From Clostridium sartagoforme (lineage in GTDB: Bacteria > Bacillota > Clostridia > Clostridiales > Clostridiaceae), in NCBI RefSeq assembly GCF_004794105.1, contig NZ_SRYR01000001.1:1302001-1366000 (forward strand): a stretch of 64,000 nt of DNA, read 5' to 3'. Below are positions 18,068 through 27,423 of the stretch, piece by piece (within the stretch, counting starts at the first letter, position 1; each line of letters begins with the position of its first letter). Below the pieces are notes generated by a model. That model did not search any database, was not told the DNA's origin, and saw only the letters and a list, made by a program, of their open reading frames with translations. A program made the position numbers and the translations under genes.

Positions 18068-18905
18068 TGTTTTCTAACGCCTCACAAGCATTCTTAATAA
18101 GTAATGTAGTAGTTAATGCTCCTACTCCACCTGGTACTGGTGTTATCATATCAACCTTATTACAAACTCTTTCAAAATCTACATCTCCAGTTATTTTTCC
18201 ATCTAAAGATGAAGTTCCTACATCAATTACTATAGACTTTTCATTAACAAAATCTTCATTTAGATACTTAGGTCTTCCAATAGCTACAACTATTATATCT
18301 GCATTCCTACATATATCTTGTAAGTTCTTAGTCCTAGAATGACATATAGTTACTGTAGCATTTTTATTTAATAATAATTGTGCCACTGGCTTACCTACTA
18401 TGTTACTTCTTCCAATTACAACTACATTCTTTCCTTCTAATTCAATTTCATACTTTTCTAATAAAGTTATAACTGAATTTGGAGTACATGGTAAAAATAC
18501 CTTTTCACCACAATATAGCTTACCTTGGTTTTCATATGTTAAACAATCAATGTCTTTATCTGATGATATGGCATTAATGACTTTCTTTTCATTTATTCCC
18601 TTTGGTAGAGGTAATTGAAGTATTATCCCATGTACATTATTATCATTATTTAATTTTTCTATTTCATCAATTAAATGTTCTTCTGAAATAGTTTCATCTA
18701 ATAATAGCTTTTCAAAGTCTACTCCAAGTGAAGTAGCTACCTTTTCCTGATTATTAATGTAAAATACTGACCCACCATCATTACCTACTAAAATTGAAAC
18801 TACTTTTGGAACCTTTAGTCCTTTTTCTTTTCTATTATTTACAAAACTTCTTATTTCTTCTTTTACCTCTAAGGATACTTTTCTTCCATCTATAATAATT
18901 CCCAT
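18057..18905 (-). CDS. folD: Methylenetetrahydrofolate dehydrogenase/cyclohydrolase
   Basis: Bifunctional enzyme interconverting 5,10-methylene-, methenyl- and 10-formyl-tetrahydrofolate, 282 residues. Recognisable blocks are [17 protein letters not shown], the NADP-site [17 protein letters not shown], and [12 protein letters not shown] near the C-terminus, where Ala replaces the usual Pro of PGGVGPMT. ATG 18905 follows GGGGGCG. Second gene of the nusB-folD-xseA-xseB-ispA-dxs run. Confidence 0.95.
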   Translation of the reverse strand: MGIIIDGRKVSLEVKEEIRSFVNNRKEKGLKVPKVVSILVGNDGGSVFYINNQEKVATSLGVDFEKLLLDETISEEHLIDEIEKLNNDNNVHGIILQLPLPKGINEKKVINAISSDKDIDCLTYENQGKLYCGEKVFLPCTPNSVITLLEKYEIELEGKNVVVIGRSNIVGKPVAQLLLNKNATVTICHSRTKNLQDICRNADIIVVAIGRPKYLNEDFVNEKSIVIDVGTSSLDGKITGDVDFERVCNKVDMITPVPGGVGALTTTLLIKNACEALENNEN

Positions 18906-18927
18906 AAAATCGCCCCCATTACCTTTC

Positions 18928-19332
18928 TTATAAGCTCTTTAACGCCTTATCTAATACTGCATTAATAAATGAAACACTCTTTTCATCTGAATATTTTTTT
19001 GTAATCTCAACTGCTTCATTAATTGCAACGCTTCCTGGTACATCATCTTGATATAATATTTCTGCTATTGCAAGTCTTAAAATTGAAAGATTAACCTTTG
19101 ATATTCTTTCAAACTTCCAATTAGTTAGTGCTCCTTCAATCTTTTTGTCTATTGCTTCTTTATTTTCTTCTACCTTAGATAATATTTTCTCTATGTATTC
19201 TAAATCTATAGTACTTAGCTTCATTTCAAAGTCTTCTTTAAATGTAGAAATAGTTTCTTCTAAGCTGTTTTTACTTAATGTCATCCCAAATAATAATTCC
19301 ATTGCTATTTCTCTCGATTTTTTTCTATTCAT
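18928..19332 (-). CDS. nusB: Transcription antitermination factor NusB
   Basis: RNA-binding NusB, which with NusE (S10) forms the rRNA antitermination complex. 134 residues with N-terminal [15 protein letters not shown] and C-terminal conserved [25 protein letters not shown] helices ending [12 protein letters not shown] 19332 follows TAGGAGG. A terminator lies upstream, so nusB probably opens a new transcript. Confidence 0.95.
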   Translation of the reverse strand: MNRKKSREIAMELLFGMTLSKNSLEETISTFKEDFEMKLSTIDLEYIEKILSKVEENKEAIDKKIEGALTNWKFERISKVNLSILRLAIAEILYQDDVPGSVAINEAVEITKKYSDEKSVSFINAVLDKALKSL

Positions 19333-19432
19333 TATATCCTCCTAAGTGTTGTTAATAATAGTATTATTAATTATTAACCGTTTCAAACTTTCTAATCATA
19401 AATATACTACAACAAATTTATTTAAAGCACAA

Positions 19433-19459
19433 GAAAATACCCTCTGAAAAATCAGAGGG
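19433..19459 (-). terminator. Terminator after the Asp23-like gene
   Basis: CCCTCTG (19440-19446) pairs with CAGAGGG (19453-19459). The minus-strand tail is TATTTTCTT. It likely ends the efp-side/spoIIIA/asp23 transcript before nusB. Confidence 0.7.
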
Positions 19460-19464
19460 TTAAA

Positions 19465-19851
19465 TTAATTTTCTTTTCTGTCTTCTTTCTCAGTTTTTGG
19501 TACGAAAATGCTTTGAACATTTATATTAACTGAGGAAACTTTTAATCCTGTCATAGTTTCAACCGTCCTCTTAACATTTTCTTGAACTGCACCAACAACT
19601 TCAGGTATCTTAACACCATATTCAACTGATAAGTTTAAATCAATTATAGCATAGTCTTCATTTAATGTTACTCTTACATTTTTTCCAAGGTTTTTCTTAC
19701 CTTTTAACAATTGTGATATGTTGCTACCAACTAGGTGTTGTAAATCTTCTACACCATTTATTTCTTCTGCCGCAATTCCAGCTATAACACTAACAACCTC
19801 ATCAGAAATTTTAACAATTCCTAAGTTTTCTTCTTGGTTCATATTACTCAT
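19465..19851 (-). CDS. Asp23/Gls24-family envelope-stress protein (YqhY-like)
   Basis: 128 residues of the Asp23/Gls24 family: GIVKISDEVVSVIAGIAA, EINGVEDLQ, and VRVTLNEDYAIIDLNLSVEYG. In Bacillus, YqhY lies beside the acetyl-CoA carboxylase genes and influences malonyl-CoA balance; here it sits between spoIIIAH and nusB, as in other clostridia. ATG 19851 follows TAGGAGG at 7 nt. Exact role unknown. Confidence 0.9.
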   Translation of the reverse strand: MSNMNQEENLGIVKISDEVVSVIAGIAAEEINGVEDLQHLVGSNISQLLKGKKNLGKNVRVTLNEDYAIIDLNLSVEYGVKIPEVVGAVQENVKRTVETMTGLKVSSVNINVQSIFVPKTEKEDRKEN

Positions 19852-19932
19852 ACTAATACCTCCTAAGTGTTTCGAAAACAAAACTCTTTCATATGTTAAT
19901 TATAACAAAGCATAGTTTATATTACAATGTAT

Positions 19933-20460
19933 TTATTTTTTAGGTTCTATTATAACATCACTAATTCCTGATATATTTTCCGCTATTTCTTGTATTGAAG
20001 CTGTTTCTACATCTGTTAGTTCATCAGAGCTAACTAGTATTCTTACTTTATTGCCACCGTCTATAGAACATAACACATCTTCAAATCCCTTATTTTTTAT
20101 ACCTACTTCTATTCTTGACTCTTTATCCATTAACATTGTTTTTTCTAATCTGTTGTTAGTTGCAAGATCCTTAGCCTCTTGTGAAGTATTTGCATCTGCA
20201 ATTAAAGCATCTAAGTTTTGCAGAGTTATTGCATCTTCTTTTTCTTTTTCACTTCTTAAAGTAAAGAAGTAATCTTGGCTACCTAAGGTTTCTTTATCTT
20301 TGTCCTTATCTTTATCCTCTTCTGTATCTTGTCCTGCAATTACTTGACTGAAATCTGTTGGATCATTTAAACCAGTCTTGTTTATTTTTGCTGCTATAAC
20401 TCCTACACATACTATAAGAGCCATAAGTGTAAAAATAATTCCAAATTGTTTTTTTGTCAT
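19933..20460 (-). CDS. spoIIIAH: Stage III sporulation protein AH
   Basis: Mother-cell component of the SpoIIIA-SpoIIQ channel; its YscJ/FliF-like domain binds forespore SpoIIQ across the intermembrane space. 175 residues: membrane anchor 8-25, an acidic/lysine linker with a short DK repeat (about 50-57), and the ring-building domain 70-172. ATG 20460 follows GGAGGG; an in-frame ATG five codons earlier overlaps that site. Last gene of the spoIIIA operon. Confidence 0.95.
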   Translation of the reverse strand: MTKKQFGIIFTLMALIVCVGVIAAKINKTGLNDPTDFSQVIAGQDTEEDKDKDKDKETLGSQDYFFTLRSEKEKEDAITLQNLDALIADANTSQEAKDLATNNRLEKTMLMDKESRIEVGIKNKGFEDVLCSIDGGNKVRILVSSDELTDVETASIQEIAENISGISDVIIEPKK

Positions 20461-20497
20461 AAATCTTCCCTCCATCTATTTTACATTTTATTATATG

Positions 20498-21109
20498 CTA
20501 GCTTTTCATAGGATATACATTGACTTTGTCTATAGATATTCCATAAAGGCTCGATACAGCAACTTGTATATCATATTTAACCTTTGCACTACTAGCGCCA
20601 TCTGCAACTATTAACACTCCAGTAATTTCAGGTTTATTAACTTGAAGAATATATGGTTCATTTTTAGAACCATCTCCTGCCATTACTACTTTGCTTCCTC
20701 CATTTTGTGTTTCATTAGTCCTTTTTCCTCCTTGACTATCTGTTTCTTCTGTAACAGTTTCTTGTGTAGTTTCTTCTGTAGCAGGTACTTTTACTTCTCC
20801 ACTTTTGAAATAAATCATTACATCTACTTCACCAACATTATCTATGCTAGAAAGGAGTTTCTTAAGTTGAGCTTTTTCGTTTTCTTCATAGTTATTAATT
20901 GTTGTCTCTGCATTTTTTTCTAGTTCACTACTAGCATTACTGCTAACCTTTGTACTTTTGTCTTCTGCTGACTCTTTCTTCCTACTATTAGTTATAAAGC
21001 TAATAGCTAGTAATACAAATGCCAAAATTAATACAACAACTACTACATTTAAAAATTTTTTATCATTTACTATTTTAGCTATATCTTTTTTTATATCACC
21101 CTTACCCAT
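20498..21109 (-). CDS. spoIIIAG: Stage III sporulation protein AG
   Basis: Forms a large ring in the mother-cell/forespore channel. About 203 residues: one membrane segment near residues 21-40, then an extracellular ring domain with KKLLSSIDNVGEVDVMIYF and GVLIVADGASSAKVKYDI. A Thr/Glu-rich loop (VPATEETTQETVTEET) interrupts the domain as in homologues. ATG 21109 is preferred for GGGAG 8 nt upstream; ATG 21124, which overlaps the spoIIIAF stop by one base, is also possible. Confidence 0.93.
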   Translation of the reverse strand: MGKGDIKKDIAKIVNDKKFLNVVVVVLILAFVLLAISFITNSRKKESAEDKSTKVSSNASSELEKNAETTINNYEENEKAQLKKLLSSIDNVGEVDVMIYFKSGEVKVPATEETTQETVTEETDSQGGKRTNETQNGGSKVVMAGDGSKNEPYILQVNKPEITGVLIVADGASSAKVKYDIQVAVSSLYGISIDKVNVYPMKS

Positions 21110-21123
21110 TTTCTCAACTCCCA

Positions 21124-21705
21124 TTAATTTAATCTATATACTGATATTTTATCTTCAGAAATTTTAAGAGTATCTTTTAAAAATCCAATTATTTCATGCT
21201 TGTTTTTTACATTTTCACTATTTGTAGATACTTCTGTGCTTTCTTCTTCATTAATTACAATTTTTTCGATATTTAAAATCCCCTTATCTTTTACACCAAC
21301 TTCTATTTTTTTAATTGAATACTCTATATTATCCATATCTATATCCCCTTGGATCTTCACCTTAAAATCAGAGTCACTATACTGTTCCTTTAAAAGCCTA
21401 TTTAAATTATATTCTATATTATTAAGTACAACTTCACTCCTAGTATCCTTACTTTCTTCAAAAGAACTTGATACCTCTGTTTCTTCTTTTGGCATAGATA
21501 AAAAGCTATCAATTTTACTTACTAATAGTTCTTCTCCATCACCTAAAAAATTAATAAGAGGAGATATCATTACAGCAATTAAAATACAGCCTAATACAAA
21601 TCTAATATATTTTTTCATACTATTTTCAGGAGATATTAATTCAATTGCAGAAATTAATATAAGCATAGTAACTAGAGTTATAACAAATCCCTTTATTTCT
21701 TCCAC
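21124..21705 (-). CDS. spoIIIAF: Stage III sporulation protein AF
   Basis: 193-residue membrane protein of the SpoIIIA complex with two N-terminal membrane segments (about 5-24 and 33-53) and a soluble domain that includes VGVKDKGILNIEKIVI. It starts with GTG 21705 preceded by GGGGGTGAT, 9 nt from spoIIIAE, and its stop overlaps the alternative spoIIIAG start. Partner of SpoIIIAG in the channel. Confidence 0.92.
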   Translation of the reverse strand: MEEIKGFVITLVTMLILISAIELISPENSMKKYIRFVLGCILIAVMISPLINFLGDGEELLVSKIDSFLSMPKEETEVSSSFEESKDTRSEVVLNNIEYNLNRLLKEQYSDSDFKVKIQGDIDMDNIEYSIKKIEVGVKDKGILNIEKIVINEEESTEVSTNSENVKNKHEIIGFLKDTLKISEDKISVYRLN

Positions 21706-21714
21706 TCCTAGTAA

Positions 21715-22938
21715 TCACCCCCCTATTACAAACTTTCCTGCTGATGCCATAATAGCAAGTAATACAAAAAACATTAAACTTACAGAAAGTACACATGACA
21801 TAATAAGTATCAATGAATCTCCTGCTGATGCTATGGAACTAGTTATTCTTTTATCACTTATTGGCTCAATAAGAGCTGCTGTTAACTTATATACAAAAGA
21901 TATTAACAAAAGCTTTATAACTGGATATAACATCATTAATACAATTACTACTAGTCCAATTGTGCTAACTGCATTTTTTATAATTAAGGAATACCCTGCT
22001 ACAGAAGCAATTGCATCTGAAAATGCCTTTCCTACAATAGGAATAAAGTTATCTATAGCAAACTTAGCTGTCTTTAAAGTTACCGCGTCAATTGTAGATG
22101 CAGTAATCCCTCTAACAGTAAGTAATCCAATAAATAAGGTTAATATAATTCCTTGCATCCAAACTGTGATTTGTTTAGTTAATTTGCATAAGTTACTAAT
22201 TTTATATTCCGTTGAAATATTATTTGTAAATTCTAATACAAAAGTAATTAATATCAATGGAATAATCACACTAGTATAAATTCTAGGTACAAATATCGTT
22301 GCAGCCATAATTATAGGATCCATTGTTGCTGCTTGACTAAAACCTCCTATAGTGCCTAGCATCATAACTAACACTGGCATTACAGCTCCCATAAAGTCTG
22401 ATAAACTCTTTATTATATCCACTGCAATAGTAATAGACAAAATAAAGCTTCTTGACAAAATTATTATAAGTATTGAGTAGCATGCAAAAAATGCAACATT
22501 AGATATACTCTCATTTGAAAATGCTGATTGTAAATTCTTCAAAAGTGAACATATAAGTGCAAGTACTATTATGCTTATAGATAATGAAATTACTGTTTTA
22601 ACTTCTTTAAATGCAAAACTTAGTAATGCATTACTTACTTCTTTTATAGATAAACTACTTTCACCATTTTTTATATATTCCTTTATATATTGAACTGGAT
22701 CTAAATCATTCATTATTTCTACATCTGATTTAATATTATTTATATAATTATATAAATTATTTAACTTATTATTTGTTTCTTCATCTTGAATCATATTTTC
22801 TTCATTTATACTTGTAGTATTAAAACTATTGTTTTCATTATCAACAGCTAAAACATCTTTAAATCCTATATTAATGAAAATAATACAGCAAAAAATGAAG
22901 CTACAGATTAACTTAATACCTTTCCCCCTCTTTAACAT
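21715..22938 (-). CDS. spoIIIAE: Stage III sporulation protein AE
   Basis: 407-residue multispanning membrane protein, thought to be the export-gate-like part of the SpoIIIA apparatus. It has a cleavable-type signal (residues 9-31), an Asn/Glu-rich exposed stretch, then about seven hydrophobic segments; the conserved core includes GVMPVLVMMLGTIGG-like and IVGKAFSDAIASVAGYSLI. ATG 22938 follows AGGAGG. Tightly spaced with spoIIIAD (8 nt). Confidence 0.95.
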   Translation of the reverse strand: MLKRGKGIKLICSFIFCCIIFINIGFKDVLAVDNENNSFNTTSINEENMIQDEETNNKLNNLYNYINNIKSDVEIMNDLDPVQYIKEYIKNGESSLSIKEVSNALLSFAFKEVKTVISLSISIIVLALICSLLKNLQSAFSNESISNVAFFACYSILIIILSRSFILSITIAVDIIKSLSDFMGAVMPVLVMMLGTIGGFSQAATMDPIIMAATIFVPRIYTSVIIPLILITFVLEFTNNISTEYKISNLCKLTKQITVWMQGIILTLFIGLLTVRGITASTIDAVTLKTAKFAIDNFIPIVGKAFSDAIASVAGYSLIIKNAVSTIGLVVIVLMMLYPVIKLLLISFVYKLTAALIEPISDKRITSSIASAGDSLILIMSCVLSVSLMFFVLLAIMASAGKFVIGG

Positions 22939-22946
22939 ATGTCCTC

Positions 22947-23330
22947 CTATAATATTTGTAATATAGATTCAAGAACTGCTATTAAGATAGGTATTGCTAA
23001 GGTTAATATCAATATTTTAGCTGAAAATTCAACTTTACTTGCTATACTAGAAGCTCCAGCATCCTTGCATATTTCACTACAAAAAGTAGCTAAATATGAT
23101 ATTGCAAGTATTTTTAGTACTAATCCTATATAAACTACATCTACCTTAGCTTTATTTGATATATCTTTTATAAAGTTTAAAACATCATTAATACTTGAAA
23201 TAATAAATAAAAATAAAAGAATACCAGCTACTAAGGAAACAAGAATTGCTACATCACTTTTTTTATCCTTTAGCATAAGAAATATAAATAATGCAACTAA
23301 GGCAAAAGCTACAATTTTAACTATCTCCAT
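22947..23330 (-). CDS. spoIIIAD: Stage III sporulation protein AD
   Basis: 127 residues with four hydrophobic segments and a conserved core VVYIGLVLKILAISYLATF. Probably forms part of the transmembrane export apparatus with AC and AE. Begins with ATG 23330, 9 nt after spoIIIAC. Confidence 0.94.
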   Translation of the reverse strand: MEIVKIVAFALVALFIFLMLKDKKSDVAILVSLVAGILLFLFIISSINDVLNFIKDISNKAKVDVVYIGLVLKILAISYLATFCSEICKDAGASSIASKVEFSAKILILTLAIPILIAVLESILQIL

Positions 23331-23339
23331 ACCTTCACC

Positions 23340-23537
23340 CTAAAACATAAACATAGTTCTTACAGAATTAAATAAATCAGTTATTAGTCCAATTACTGTA
23401 ATTAGTATAATTACAATCCCTGCTATATTAGTTATTACTGCTACATCATCTTTACCACTTGCCTTTAATACCTTGTCAATTACAATAAGTAGAACTCCCA
23501 TAGCCCCAATCTTAAATAATATACTTATGTCTAGCAT
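23340..23537 (-). CDS. spoIIIAC: Stage III sporulation protein AC
   Basis: 65-residue, two-helix membrane protein (LFKIGAMGVLLIVIDKVLK, then a second helix VVITLITVIGLI-like near residues 38-56). Size and hairpin topology match SpoIIIAC, which resembles SpoIIIAD in its second half. ATG 23537 follows TAGGAGGGG. Confidence 0.94.
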   Translation of the reverse strand: MLDISILFKIGAMGVLLIVIDKVLKASGKDDVAVITNIAGIVIILITVIGLITDLFNSVRTMFMF

Positions 23538-23552
23538 TTCTTCCCCTCCTAA

Positions 23553-24071
23553 TTAAATGAAAAAAATTGATATCATTGCTCCTAAACACATCCCTAAAAT
23601 CCTGTACATTTTTGAATTCTTTTTTGCTAGCTCTTCTGCAGTACTACAATTTATCTTTAAATTTTCTATAGTTAAATTAAAAATTTTATCTTGTCCATAT
23701 ACTCCTGTTTCTCCAAGTCCCTTAAAGAAGTCCTTTATTATGACCTCATCTTCACTTTTTAAAAAGTAATCCTGACTACTATTTTTATATTCCTTTTTAA
23801 ATGCTGAATATACGCTTTCTACTTCATTATTACTAAGTCTAGATGAAACACCACTTAATGATGACTTTATTGGATCTTCCACTTTATGAGAAATATAATT
23901 TAAAGCTTCAGGTAATGGAGTATTGGCATATATAACCTCATTATTTAAAAATAAAATTGCTTTTAAAATTTCCTTAAGCTGTTTACTTCTCTTATTAAAT
24001 GTTTCACCATAGTAGTAACCAATAAAACTACTAGATAAAAAAATAATTAAAACAGCTATTATTTTAAGCAT
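23553..24071 (-). CDS. spoIIIAB: Stage III sporulation protein AB
   Basis: 172 residues; N-terminal membrane segment (about 3-20), a helical cytosolic domain (YYGETFNKRSKQLKEILKAI and ALNYISHKVEDPI) and a C-terminal membrane segment. Distantly resembles GspF-type platform proteins. Its ATG overlaps spoIIIAA by 13 nt. Confidence 0.93.
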   Translation of the reverse strand: MLKIIAVLIIFLSSSFIGYYYGETFNKRSKQLKEILKAILFLNNEVIYANTPLPEALNYISHKVEDPIKSSLSGVSSRLSNNEVESVYSAFKKEYKNSSQDYFLKSEDEVIIKDFFKGLGETGVYGQDKIFNLTIENLKINCSTAEELAKKNSKMYRILGMCLGAMISIFFI

Positions 24072-24985
24072 TTAACATCACCACTTTCTTCTATTGAATA
24101 AATATTCTCAATAGTACCAGGCCCTTTTCTACTACTTAAGACTATTATTCTATCTAAAATAGAATTTTCCAGTAGCTCCTTAAATACAGTTCTTTTATAA
24201 ACATCATCAATACTATATCCGTGAATTGTAACTATAATATTTACTCCAGAATTAAAAGCCATATTTAATGCTTCTATTTCACCATATGTTCCGATTTCAT
24301 CACATATTATTATTTCAGGTGATAAACTTCTTATAGCCATTATCATTCCATCTTTTTTGAAGCAATTATCTAATATATCTGTTCTTATTCCTATATCAAG
24401 TTGAGGTATTCCATTAAAACACGAAGCAATTTCGCTCCTTTCATCTATAACAGAAACCTTCTTACCTTTTAAGTTATATAAAGGCATTCCATTTGAAATA
24501 TTCCTAGCCATATCTCTTAATATTGTGGTTTTCCCACACTTAGGAGGTGAAACTATTAAAGTATTAAGAATACTATCATTTTTATTAATATACTTCATAA
24601 CTTCATTTGAGCATCCCTTAACTTCATGACATATTCTTATATTTAATGAAGATATATTTCTAATAGTCTTTATTTCCCCTTTATTTAAAACACATTCACC
24701 AGCAATACCTATCCTATGTCCACCTTTTATAGTTATATATCCCTGTCTTATTTCTTCTTCATAAGCATATAGTGAATAATTAGATATTCTTACTAATATT
24801 TGTTTTAAATCATCAATGCTAGGTACAAATCCTAGTATTATCTCTTTATAAGATAAATTTACTATAACTGGTTTATTGGCTTTAATCCTTATTTCTTGAA
24901 CTGCTAAGTTATTTATAAATATTTCCCTTAGTTCTTCTGCTAAATTTAAAGGTAGTAACTTTAATACCTCCTCTTGGCTTTTCAA
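24059..24985 (-). CDS. spoIIIAA: Stage III sporulation protein AA (ATPase)
   Basis: Secretion-type ATPase that energises the SpoIIIA channel on the mother-cell side, 308 residues. Walker A reads SPPKCGKTT (a Pro replaces the first Gly, usual in this family), Walker B IIICDEIGT, and VTIHGYS follows. The start is TTG 24985 behind AGGAAGTG. First gene of the eight-gene operon; a weak sigma-E type promoter lies upstream. Confidence 0.95.
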   Translation of the reverse strand: MKSQEEVLKLLPLNLAEELREIFINNLAVQEIRIKANKPVIVNLSYKEIILGFVPSIDDLKQILVRISNYSLYAYEEEIRQGYITIKGGHRIGIAGECVLNKGEIKTIRNISSLNIRICHEVKGCSNEVMKYINKNDSILNTLIVSPPKCGKTTILRDMARNISNGMPLYNLKGKKVSVIDERSEIASCFNGIPQLDIGIRTDILDNCFKKDGMIMAIRSLSPEIIICDEIGTYGEIEALNMAFNSGVNIIVTIHGYSIDDVYKRTVFKELLENSILDRIIVLSSRKGPGTIENIYSIEESGDVKCLK

Positions 24986-25018
24986 ATTTTATCACTTCCT
25001 ATTCCATAGTTATATTTA

Positions 25019-25047
25019 AGATTATTTCTTTCTATCAAATAATATTC
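25019..25047 (-). promoter_or_regulatory. Possible sigma-E promoter of the spoIIIA operon
   Basis: A -35 GAATATT (25047-25041), identical to that of spoIIM, is followed after 14 nt by AATAATCT (25026-25019), which keeps only part of the CATAxxxT -10. The position, 34 bp before the TTG start, is right. Confidence 0.45.
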
Positions 25048-25091
25048 ATACATTTATTTAAATATGTAAAATATTTGATTTTAATTTAAAT

Positions 25092-25200
25092 AAAAAAGCT
25101 ATCGCTAAAAATCATTAAGATTAAAGCAATAGCTTACTATCAATATTTATAAAATAAAAAAGGGCCATCACTTACAAAATCTTCTTAAAAGTGACAGCTC
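25092..25200 (-). terminator. Two tandem terminators after the CD1247-like gene
   Basis: On the minus strand the first hairpin (25200-25189 with 25173-25162, GAGCTGTCACTT / AAGTGATGGCCC) ends in TTTTTTATTTT; the second (AAGCTATTGCT / AGCGATAGCTT, 25135-25096) ends in TTTTTTATTT. They separate the CD1247-like transcript from spoIIIAA. Confidence 0.75.
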
Positions 25201-25219
25201 TAAAAGTATTTTAGTAACT

Positions 25220-25260
25220 TATAACAAATTACTCTCTAAATTGTTAATTATTAATTGTTA
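25220..25260. repeat. Half copy of the dispersed AT-rich element
   Basis: ACAAATTACT-CTCTAAAT followed by TTAATTATTAATTGTTA is nearly identical to the right end of the element at 36.25-36.30 kb. It runs up to the stop codon of the adjacent gene. Confidence 0.55.
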
Positions 25261-25626
25261 TTTTTCTATGGCATTTTTATTACAGAAAGGACAAGGTATA
25301 ATACTACTATTATTAATAGTATCCCCTTCTATAAATAAAGGTTTTTGACAGTTATTACATTTTATTTCTACATACTCTTCTTCCATTTCCATTAAATCTT
25401 CAATGGATACCTCTTCAAAAAGCTCATCTTGTAATCCTATAATATCTTCATCAATGTATTCTAAATTTTCTTCTAGTGATTCTTGTCTATCAGATAAAGC
25501 TCTTACTTCTTCTGATAATATGTCTATTAAAGATAGGATACCATCGAAAACCTCTTTGTTCTTGTCATATTCAATACTAGATACTTCCTTTTTTAATAAT
25601 TCAATTTTACTTTTTAAATCATTCAT
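25258..25626 (-). CDS. CD1247-like protein with coiled coil and zinc ribbon
   Basis: 122 residues: an acidic N-terminal coiled coil (about 1-85, NDLKSKIELLKKEV, ALSDRQESLEENLEYIDEDI) and a C-terminal zinc ribbon with CNNC (about 92-95) and CPFC (about 113-116). This architecture matches clostridial proteins carrying a CD1247 N-terminal domain, a conserved neighbour of efp and spoIIIA. Function unknown. Flanked on both sides by copies of the dispersed AT-rich element. Confidence 0.85.
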   Translation of the reverse strand: MNDLKSKIELLKKEVSSIEYDKNKEVFDGILSLIDILSEEVRALSDRQESLEENLEYIDEDIIGLQDELFEEVSIEDLMEMEEEYVEIKCNNCQKPLFIEGDTINNSSIIPCPFCNKNAIEK

Positions 25627-25693
25627 TTTTTCACATCCTTAAAATAGAACTATTCTATCTAATTATAACCTAAAGGGCTGTCTAACAAACAGC

Positions 25694-25843
25694 CCAAAAT
25701 AAAAATTAAGATTAAAAATGAAGAATTATTGATGTAATTTTTACAGAATTAATAAAATTAATTTCTTTTCAATACTCTTTCCAGAGTTTTTTCATTAACT
25801 TTTCATTGTTCATTCTTAATTTTTTCATTGTGTGACAGCACCA
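25694..25843 (-). repeat. Copy of the dispersed AT-rich element, with inverted ends
   Basis: Read on the minus strand: AAAATTAAGAATGAA, then GTTAATGAAAAAACTC with an ACTCT/AGAGT hairpin, then a right arm whose complement again reads AAAATTAAGATTAAAAATGAA. So the ends are imperfect inverted repeats. A separate GGGCTGT / ACAGCCC hairpin lies at 25676-25694. Together with the terminator at 25877 this accounts for the whole 308-bp gap. Confidence 0.55.
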
Positions 25844-25876
25844 TCTATGTTAAAACTATGTTTTTAATATAAAATA

Positions 25877-25899
25877 GGTGGAAGTATTCTACTTCCACC
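25877..25899 (-). terminator. Terminator of efp
   Basis: A perfect 10-bp stem, GGTGGAAGTA / TACTTCCACC, with a 3-nt loop, and TATTTTAT on the minus strand. Confidence 0.7.
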
Positions 25900-25934
25900 C
25901 TTTAAATATTAAGAATTTATCTTATTATGTAAGA

Positions 25935-26492
25935 TTAAACTCTTTCCATGTACTCTCCAGTTCTAGTATCTACTCTTATTACATCTCCTTCATTAACGAA
26001 CATAGGAACATTAACAACTGCTCCTGTTTCTAATGTAGCAGGTTTCATAGCATTTGTAGCTGTATTTCCTTTTATTCCTGGATCAGCTTGAGTAATTAAT
26101 AATTCAACGAAGTTCGGAGCTTCAACTGAGAAAGCATCACCTTTGTAGAATTTAATTACAGCAAACATATTTTCCTTAATAAACTTAATTGCATCTTCAA
26201 CTTTCTCATAGTTAAGTGGAATTTGTTCAAAAGTTTCTTGATCCATGAAGTAGTATAATTCCCCATCTGAATAAAGGTATTGCATTTCTTTTCTTTCAAT
26301 TACAGCTTCTTGTAATTTTGTAGTTGGGTTAAAAGTTGTATCTGTAACACCACCAGAAATTACGTTTCTTAATTTAGTTCTTACGAATGCTGCACCTTTA
26401 CCTGGCTTAACATGTAAGAAGTCTATTACTGTAAAAACTTGTCCTTCATACTCGAATGTAGTACCTTTTCTTAAATCTCCTGCTGATATCAT
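25935..26492 (-). CDS. efp: Elongation factor P
   Basis: Relieves ribosome stalling at polyproline stretches. 185 residues with the KOW-like domain and loop KPGKGAAF, placing Lys at position 32, the residue modified in Bacillus EF-P, followed by two OB domains ending in [15 protein letters not shown] 26492 follows GGAGGG. It is preceded by the pilus operon on the same strand with a 162-bp gap, so a separate promoter is likely. Confidence 0.97.
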   Translation of the reverse strand: MISAGDLRKGTTFEYEGQVFTVIDFLHVKPGKGAAFVRTKLRNVISGGVTDTTFNPTTKLQEAVIERKEMQYLYSDGELYYFMDQETFEQIPLNYEKVEDAIKFIKENMFAVIKFYKGDAFSVEAPNFVELLITQADPGIKGNTATNAMKPATLETGAVVNVPMFVNEGDVIRVDTRTGEYMERV

Positions 26493-26654
26493 TAAATATC
26501 CCTCCAAAAACTTTATTCCATATTTAGTTATTTCTTATCAACCTAAATATTCATAACAATAACTTTGTTTACGACATAACAAAAATATTTTATCAAAATT
26601 CACTAATAAATGCAATTCTTTATATAAACTTATCCTAATTTATATTAATTATAT

Positions 26655-27020
26655 TTAATTGCTTACTAAATCTAATTCTAGAGAAATATTATTATCAATA
26701 TATTTCAAGCTATAATTTTCAATATCATACACATATAATTGCTTTAATGCATTTTGAACTTCTTCTTTACTCCCTTTGATTTCAGCTTTAATTCTCCATT
26801 CATTATTTGAATTATTATAACTAATTACCTCTAGATTTTTTATGCTTCTAAAATCATTTTCTATTTCCTTTATATATTTTGCATTTTTCTCTTCTGTTAT
26901 ACTAGTTTCTAAAGTGTCATTTTTATGTATTTCATCTAAATTATTATTAACTAACATAAAAATACATTGTACTCCAGTAAGCAATACTATTATTAGATAT
27001 ATAATTATTTTTTTATTCAT
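26655..27020 (-). CDS. Small membrane-anchored protein at the pilO position
   Basis: 121 residues with an N-terminal membrane segment (5-23) and an extracytoplasmic alpha/beta domain (WRIKAEIKGSKEEVQNALKQLYVYDIENY), reminiscent of the ferredoxin-like fold of PilO. No sequence signature is clear, so the PilO idea rests on topology and position. ATG 27020 overlaps the previous gene by 8 nt. Last gene of the pilus-type operon. Confidence 0.7.
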   Translation of the reverse strand: MNKKIIIYLIIVLLTGVQCIFMLVNNNLDEIHKNDTLETSITEEKNAKYIKEIENDFRSIKNLEVISYNNSNNEWRIKAEIKGSKEEVQNALKQLYVYDIENYSLKYIDNNISLELDLVSN

Positions 27021-27423
27021 AAACAACCTCAACTAAATAAGTCTTATCATTAACTTTCCTTATAGTGTTAATTTTAAAATCCGTTTCCTCTTCTATATAA
27101 AAAATAGTGTTTTTATCTTCAGTTTCTATAGTTCCAGAATTATTGCTATAATTAAAAGTATTAATATCTTCATTTATATAATCTAAAACATTACTAATTT
27201 CCTCTTGCTTACTATTTTTCATCTCAACATCATAACTGATAACTTCTACTGAATCATTCTTACTAAGATAATTTTTAATTTTATTAATTGATTTTGGTAA
27301 TAGTAAAAAATTAAGTATCAGTAATAATAAAATTAAGATCTTACTATCTTTCCTTTCTTTACTTTTCTTTTGAGTAACATATTCTCTTGGAATAAAGTTT
27401 TTATTTTCTATATATCTTTTCAT
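27013..27423 (-). CDS. Small membrane-anchored protein at the pilN position
   Basis: 136 residues: basic cytosolic N-terminus (about 1-28), one membrane helix (about 29-43, KILILLLLILNFLLL) and an extracytoplasmic domain with EISNVLDYINEDINTF. A short N-terminus, single helix and outer domain is the PilN layout, but no family motif is recognised. ATG 27423 follows TTGAGGG and lies inside the preceding gene (23-nt overlap). Confidence 0.7.
   Translation of the reverse strand: MKRYIENKNFIPREYVTQKKSKERKDSKILILLLLILNFLLLPKSINKIKNYLSKNDSVEVISYDVEMKNSKQEEISNVLDYINEDINTFNYSNNSGTIETEDKNTIFYIEEETDFKINTIRKVNDKTYLVEVVYE

Noticed and set aside
21200..22279. 359-codon plus-strand ORF opposite spoIIIAF and spoIIIAE
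   Set aside because: Ser/Ile/Thr-rich translation without any family motif, no ribosome site, entirely antisense to two well-supported genes.
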